Source: Thalassovita sp. (GTDB lineage Bacteria > Pseudomonadota > Alphaproteobacteria > Rhodobacterales > Rhodobacteraceae). From it: a stretch of 64,000 nt of DNA. Below the pieces are notes generated by a model. That model had not been told where the DNA came from and did no database searches. It saw only the letters and a program-made list of their open reading frames with translations. Positions 60,517-64,000 of this stretch are shown here, piece after piece; position 1 is the stretch's first letter; every line of letters starts with the position of its first letter. The stretch is from assembly GCA_017792425.1 (NCBI GenBank), contig CP051233.1, forward strand, positions 523,457-587,456. The letters are read 5' to 3'. The translations under genes and the position numbers were made by a program.

Positions 60517-61968
60517 ATGACCAACCTGAACCTGTGGTTTGACCCATCGAAATGCCTGATAGGCGGGGAATGGGTGCCGCCGGCATCGGGACGTACCCTG
60601 CCGCTGGAGGATCCCTCGACCGGGAACCAGATCGGGAACATCGCGCGCGGAGGGGCGGAGGACATCAATGCGGCCCTGGCCGCCGCCCGGAATGCGTTCG
60701 AGGGAAGTTGGGGCCGAGTATCTGCGGCGGAACGTGGTCGTATCCTGCTAAAGCTGCGCGATCTGGTGCTGGAAAAGGTCGAAGACCTGGCCCGGATAGA
60801 GGCCTTGGACGTAGGCAAACCGCTGAAACAAGCCCGCGCGGATGCGGTAGCCCTTGCGCGCTACTGTGAATTCTACGGTGGCGCCGCGGACAAGCTGCAC
60901 GGAGAAACCATACCTTATCTGGATGGCTATACCGTTTACACGCTTCGGGAACCGCATGGGGTCACCGGGCATATCGTGCCGTGGAACTATCCGATGCAGA
61001 TTATCGGGCGATCCGTCGGGGCGGCTCTTGCAACGGGCAACGCCTGCGTTCTGAAACCGGCCGAGGATGCCTGCCTGACGGCGCTGGCCTTTGCCGATCT
61101 GGCGCGGCAAGCCGGGGTGCCTGATGGCGCGCTGAATGTCGTGCCGGGGTTGGGGGCCGAGGCCGGTGCCGCGCTGTGCGCGTCGCCTGATGTGGATCAC
61201 ATCAGCTTTACCGGTTCGGTGGCGACGGGGGTGCAGGTGCAGATGGCCGCCGCGCGCAACGTGACCCCGGTGACGCTGGAGCTGGGTGGCAAATCCCCGC
61301 AGGTGGTGTTTGAGGATGCCGATCTGGACGCGGCGCTGCCGTTTCTTGTGAACGCGGGTATCCAGAACGCGGGACAGACCTGCTCTGCATCTTCGCGCAT
61401 TCTGGTGCATCGCAGCGTGCATGACGAAGTGCTGGCCCGTATGGCGGCGCGCTATTCAGCCTTGCGGGTGGGGCCAGCCTTGGCGGACCTTGATGTAGGC
61501 CCGCTGATATCACGCAAGCAATTGGGGATCGTATCGTCGTTCCTTGAGCAAGGTGCGGATCTGGAAACAGCCGCGCGGGGCTTGCTGAGCGATGTGCCTT
61601 CCAACGGGAACTATGTGCAGCCGACCCTGTTCGCGGGGGTCCGGCCTGATCACGCCTTGGCGCGGGACGAAATTTTTGGGCCTGTACAGGTGGTCATTAC
61701 ATTCGATGACGAAGAGGAAGCCATCGCGATTGCCAACGGCACCGAATACGGGCTGGTGGCCAGTGTCTGGACCCGCGACGGCGCGCGCCAGATGCGGATG
61801 GCGAAGCGCATCCGCACGGGGCAGGTATTCATCAACAACTACGGGGCAGGTGGCGGGGTGGAACTGCCGTTTGGTGGGCGCGGCAAATCCGGCCACGGGC
61901 GGGAGAAGGGCTTTGAGGCGATGTACGGGTTCACCTGCCTGAAAACCGTGGCGGCCTATCATGGGTGA
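60517..61968 (+). CDS. NAD(P)-dependent aldehyde dehydrogenase
   Basis: A 483-residue ALDH: VPWNYPMQIIG, FTGSVATG, Glu in LELGGKSPQVVF, nucleophile Cys in NAGQTCSASSRILV, DEIFGPVQVV. Similarity is to betaine/aminoaldehyde-type enzymes. It follows the ABC ATPase by 13 bp with GAAAGGAAC as ribosome site, so it should oxidise an aldehyde from the imported compound. Overlaps the next gene by 8 bp. Confidence 0.92.
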   Translation: MTNLNLWFDPSKCLIGGEWVPPASGRTLPLEDPSTGNQIGNIARGGAEDINAALAAARNAFEGSWGRVSAAERGRILLKLRDLVLEKVEDLARIEALDVGKPLKQARADAVALARYCEFYGGAADKLHGETIPYLDGYTVYTLREPHGVTGHIVPWNYPMQIIGRSVGAALATGNACVLKPAEDACLTALAFADLARQAGVPDGALNVVPGLGAEAGAALCASPDVDHISFTGSVATGVQVQMAAARNVTPVTLELGGKSPQVVFEDADLDAALPFLVNAGIQNAGQTCSASSRILVHRSVHDEVLARMAARYSALRVGPALADLDVGPLISRKQLGIVSSFLEQGADLETAARGLLSDVPSNGNYVQPTLFAGVRPDHALARDEIFGPVQVVITFDDEEEAIAIANGTEYGLVASVWTRDGARQMRMAKRIRTGQVFINNYGAGGGVELPFGGRGKSGHGREKGFEAMYGFTCLKTVAAYHG

Positions 61969-62434
61969 AGCCATACGGCAGCGCATAGAGACGATCGCCA
62001 AACAGGTCCGCCGCTTTCTGGAACCACGTTGGGAGGAATGGCACAGGCACGAGGGCAGCCCCAGACTGCAGGCCCCCAGCCAGGGAACCTGTGGCCGGTC
62101 CAGCCTGTTCCTGAGAGAGGTGCTGCGGGCAGAGGGGCTGATGGCGGAATTCGTTGCCGGATCGCCCAGCGAAGGACAGGAAGGCTATTGGCTGGGCGGC
62201 GCGTGGCATGGGCACGCCTGGGTCGAGGTGGAGGGCTGGATCGTGGACGTCACGGCAGATCAGTTCGGTGCCCCCCCGGTTATCGTATCCCCTGTGGGGA
62301 TAAGCCGATACCGTGCTGGTGTGGATGCGTCTGAACCACAGTTTCTGGCGCGGCGGCAGAAAGTGGCGCGGGAATTGATGAACGACTGGATGGAAAAGCG
62401 AGAGGAGGACATGGAACATGCGATTGGAGGGTAA
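61961..62434 (+). CDS. Small transglutaminase-like cysteine protein of unknown function
   Basis: A 157-residue protein I cannot name. It has a possible catalytic triad of the transglutaminase/papain-like fold: Cys44 in QGTCGRSSLFLREVL, His83/His85 in GGAWHGHAWVEV, Asp96 in GWIVDVTADQFG. Spacing and the H-A-W-V-E...D pattern match transglutaminase-core proteins. No signal peptide. It is translationally joined to the aldehyde dehydrogenase (8 bp overlap) and to the SDR (17 bp overlap), so it belongs to the pathway. Confidence 0.7.
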   Translation: MGEAIRQRIETIAKQVRRFLEPRWEEWHRHEGSPRLQAPSQGTCGRSSLFLREVLRAEGLMAEFVAGSPSEGQEGYWLGGAWHGHAWVEVEGWIVDVTADQFGAPPVIVSPVGISRYRAGVDASEPQFLARRQKVARELMNDWMEKREEDMEHAIGG

Positions 62435-63158
62435 GAAAGCGGTCGTTACCGGCGGGGCCAGCGGGTTCGGTGCGGGGATCGTGCGTAAATTCGCGGCAGA
62501 AGGGGCAACCGTGATGGTCGCGGACCTGAACTTTGACCTGGCACAAGAGGTTGCCCAAGAGGTCGGCGGCCTGGCGCACAAGGTAGATGTTTCCGACGCA
62601 GGCAGCATGATGGCGATGGCGGACACGGTCAGGGCTGCGTGGGGCGGGTTGGATATCCTGGTGAACAATGCGGGGATCACCCATTTGCCTAAACCGATGG
62701 AAACCGTCCGCGAAGATGAGTTCGACAGGGTATTCGCGGTGAATTGCAAGTCCGTCTACCTGGCGGCGCGGGGCTTCAACCCGATGATGATTGCCGCTGG
62801 CTCTGGCGCCGTGCTCAATATCGCGTCGACAGCTGGCCTCAGCCCCCGCCCGAACCTCAACTGGTACAACGCCTCGAAGGGCTGGATGATTACCGCGACC
62901 AAGACGATGGCGGTGGAACTGGCCCCCAAAGGCATCCGCGTGAACGCGCTGTGTCCAGTCGCCGGTGAAACCCCCCTGCTGGCGTCTTTCATGGGAGAGG
63001 ATACGCCCGAGATGCGGTCCAAGTTCCTGTCGACGATCCCCCTGGGCCGGTTTTCACAACCCGAGGACATGGGGAACGCAGCCTGTTTCCTTTGCAGCGA
63101 CGAGGCCAGCATGATCACGGGCGTCGCAATGGAAGTGGACGGCGGCAGATGTATTTGA
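62418..63158 (+). CDS. SDR family oxidoreductase
   Basis: A 246-residue classical SDR: TGGASGFGAGIV, VADLNF (acidic, NAD-preferring), NNAGITHLP, Ser in NIASTAGLS with YNASKGW (catalytic Tyr and Lys), and GVAMEVDGGRC at the end. GGAGGAC lies ahead of the ATG inside the preceding gene. Probably acts on a hydroxy or keto intermediate of the same operon. Confidence 0.92.
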   Translation: MRLEGKKAVVTGGASGFGAGIVRKFAAEGATVMVADLNFDLAQEVAQEVGGLAHKVDVSDAGSMMAMADTVRAAWGGLDILVNNAGITHLPKPMETVREDEFDRVFAVNCKSVYLAARGFNPMMIAAGSGAVLNIASTAGLSPRPNLNWYNASKGWMITATKTMAVELAPKGIRVNALCPVAGETPLLASFMGEDTPEMRSKFLSTIPLGRFSQPEDMGNAACFLCSDEASMITGVAMEVDGGRCI

Positions 63159-63168
63159 GCCAACCGCG

Positions 63169-63909
63169 TTGACGCCCGACATCATCGCAATTGTCGTTAT
63201 CGGGTTCCTGTTGGGCGGCATCCTGAAGGGGGCCACCGGGGCCGGAGCACCAACCATCGCGGTTCCCCTGTTGGCGGCTGCGGTGGATCTGCGCTTTGCC
63301 ATCGTGGTCTTTGCCATCCCCAATCTGGTGCCGAACATCTGGCAGGCCTGGGCTTACCGAAAGACGTTGCTGCCGACAGAGTTTATCGTGCGGTTTGTTC
63401 TGGCCGGGATGGCCGGCGGGATCGCGGGAACGTGGACACTGGCCAAGGCAAGGCCCGATTGGTTGGTGCTTGTTCTTGCGGCGACGGTGCTGGCCTTCAT
63501 CGCCTTGCGCCTGTCCCGCCCGCATTGGGTATTGCGCTATCCTCTGGCGCTGAAAATCGCGCCGCTGGCCGGGTTCACCGCAGGGGCCTTGCAGACGGGG
63601 GCCGGGTTGTCTGCGCCGGTTTCGATTACCTTCCTGAACGCGATGAAGCTGGAAAGGGAAACCTTCATGCCCTCGATTTCCTGCTTTTTTGCCGGGCTGG
63701 GGCTGGTGCAGATTCCGCTGCTGGTGGGGTATGGTCTGATGGACGGGCCCAAAGCGCTGCTGTCGGCGGCGTCGCTGGGGCCACTGATCGCGGGTATGCC
63801 GATCGGTTCCTGGCTGGGGCGCAGGATGTCGCGACAGTCGTTTGACCGGATTATCCTGGTGCTTCTGGCCGCCATCGCCGCACGTTTGGTCTGGGGCGTG
63901 ATTGACTGA
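63169..63909 (+). CDS. TauE/SafE family permease
   Basis: A 246-residue membrane protein with about eight hydrophobic segments and the two TauE-type repeats (GFLLGGILKGATGAGAPTIAVPLL and AGFTAGALQTGAGLSAPVS). Family members export sulfite, sulfoacetate or other organic acids. The start is uncertain: a TTG at 63169 opens the frame and no ATG or clear ribosome site is near. The last 91 bp of the window after it show nothing I can assign. Confidence 0.82.
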   Translation: MTPDIIAIVVIGFLLGGILKGATGAGAPTIAVPLLAAAVDLRFAIVVFAIPNLVPNIWQAWAYRKTLLPTEFIVRFVLAGMAGGIAGTWTLAKARPDWLVLVLAATVLAFIALRLSRPHWVLRYPLALKIAPLAGFTAGALQTGAGLSAPVSITFLNAMKLERETFMPSISCFFAGLGLVQIPLLVGYGLMDGPKALLSAASLGPLIAGMPIGSWLGRRMSRQSFDRIILVLLAAIAARLVWGVID

Positions 63910-64000
63910 GTCGCCAAGAAGAAATCTGGCCCTTGGAATGTACGGGTTTGTACTGATTGACAGGAAAACAGGCCAATCTCTAGCATTGTGGCAGCAAGAG

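Overview
The window is GC-rich (roughly 62-65 %), densely coding and has short intergenic gaps. Gene content and synteny point to an alphaproteobacterium of the Rhodobacteraceae (Roseobacter group): the dapC-like aminotransferase/ftsK/lolA block, zapE, hspQ, glutathione-dependent formaldehyde oxidation, mbfA with a possible Irr-type box, and an aerobic phenylacetate cluster. No tRNA, rRNA, CRISPR array, prophage or intact insertion sequence was seen. It looks like ordinary chromosome.

Layout. (1) 1-4.3 kb: end of a branched-chain amino-acid-type ABC importer operon (binding protein, livH, livM, livG, livF); its two ATPases carry motif changes that fall on the same ATP site. (2) 4.3-10.7 kb: two acyl-CoA synthetases, an MDR quinone reductase, an IclR regulator and an SDR, probably carboxylic-acid catabolism. 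(3) 10.7-19.2 kb: cbbR diverging from a Calvin-cycle operon cbbF-cbbP-[cbbT remnant]-cbbA-cbbM (form II RuBisCO)-cbbE-thioredoxin-like-cbbZ-cbbY. The transketolase gene expected between cbbP and cbbA is reduced to about 20 codons followed by about 280 bp of noncoding, possibly RNA-structured sequence. (4) 19.2-31 kb: 1-Cys peroxiredoxin, aldehyde dehydrogenase, an unusual kinase-like protein, RluA, a RarD-like permease, a thiolase, a STAS/anti-sigma-kinase pair, gamma-glutamyltransferase, HspQ, an AEC permease and an SLT lipoprotein. (5) 31-39.9 kb: lolA, ftsK, aminotransferase, amidase, a UbiH-type hydroxylase, zapE. (6) 40-47.8 kb: MFS and AEC permeases, an ornithine-cyclodeaminase-like protein, fghA, mbfA, a TetR regulator, adhI and cytochrome c'. 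(7) 47.9-53.6 kb: the minus-strand set paaI-paaJ-paaK-paaR diverging from paaZ across a perfect 14-bp palindrome. (8) 53.6-63.9 kb: a PAS-LuxR regulator diverging from a probable operon of M20 amidohydrolase, dipeptide-type ABC importer, aldehyde dehydrogenase, transglutaminase-like protein, SDR and TauE-type exporter.

How the genes work together: CbbR/cbb can fix CO2 if transketolase and GAPDH come from elsewhere; adhI and fghA complete glutathione-linked formaldehyde oxidation; the paa genes supply activation (PaaK), ring cleavage (PaaZ), thiolysis (PaaJ) and thioester rescue (PaaI), while the ring epoxidase is not in view; region 8 looks like import, amide hydrolysis and aldehyde oxidation of an unidentified substrate.

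The best candidates for new biology are the cbbT scar with its inserted sequence, a four-copy 3'-end repeat (hairpin plus GAGTATTT..GGCAAGATGAA), the asymmetric liv ATPase pair, the kinase-like protein at 21.6-22.7 kb, and the palindrome-controlled operon at 53.6-63.9 kb. All positions, motifs and palindromes were read by eye; family names rest on recognisable motifs, not database searches.
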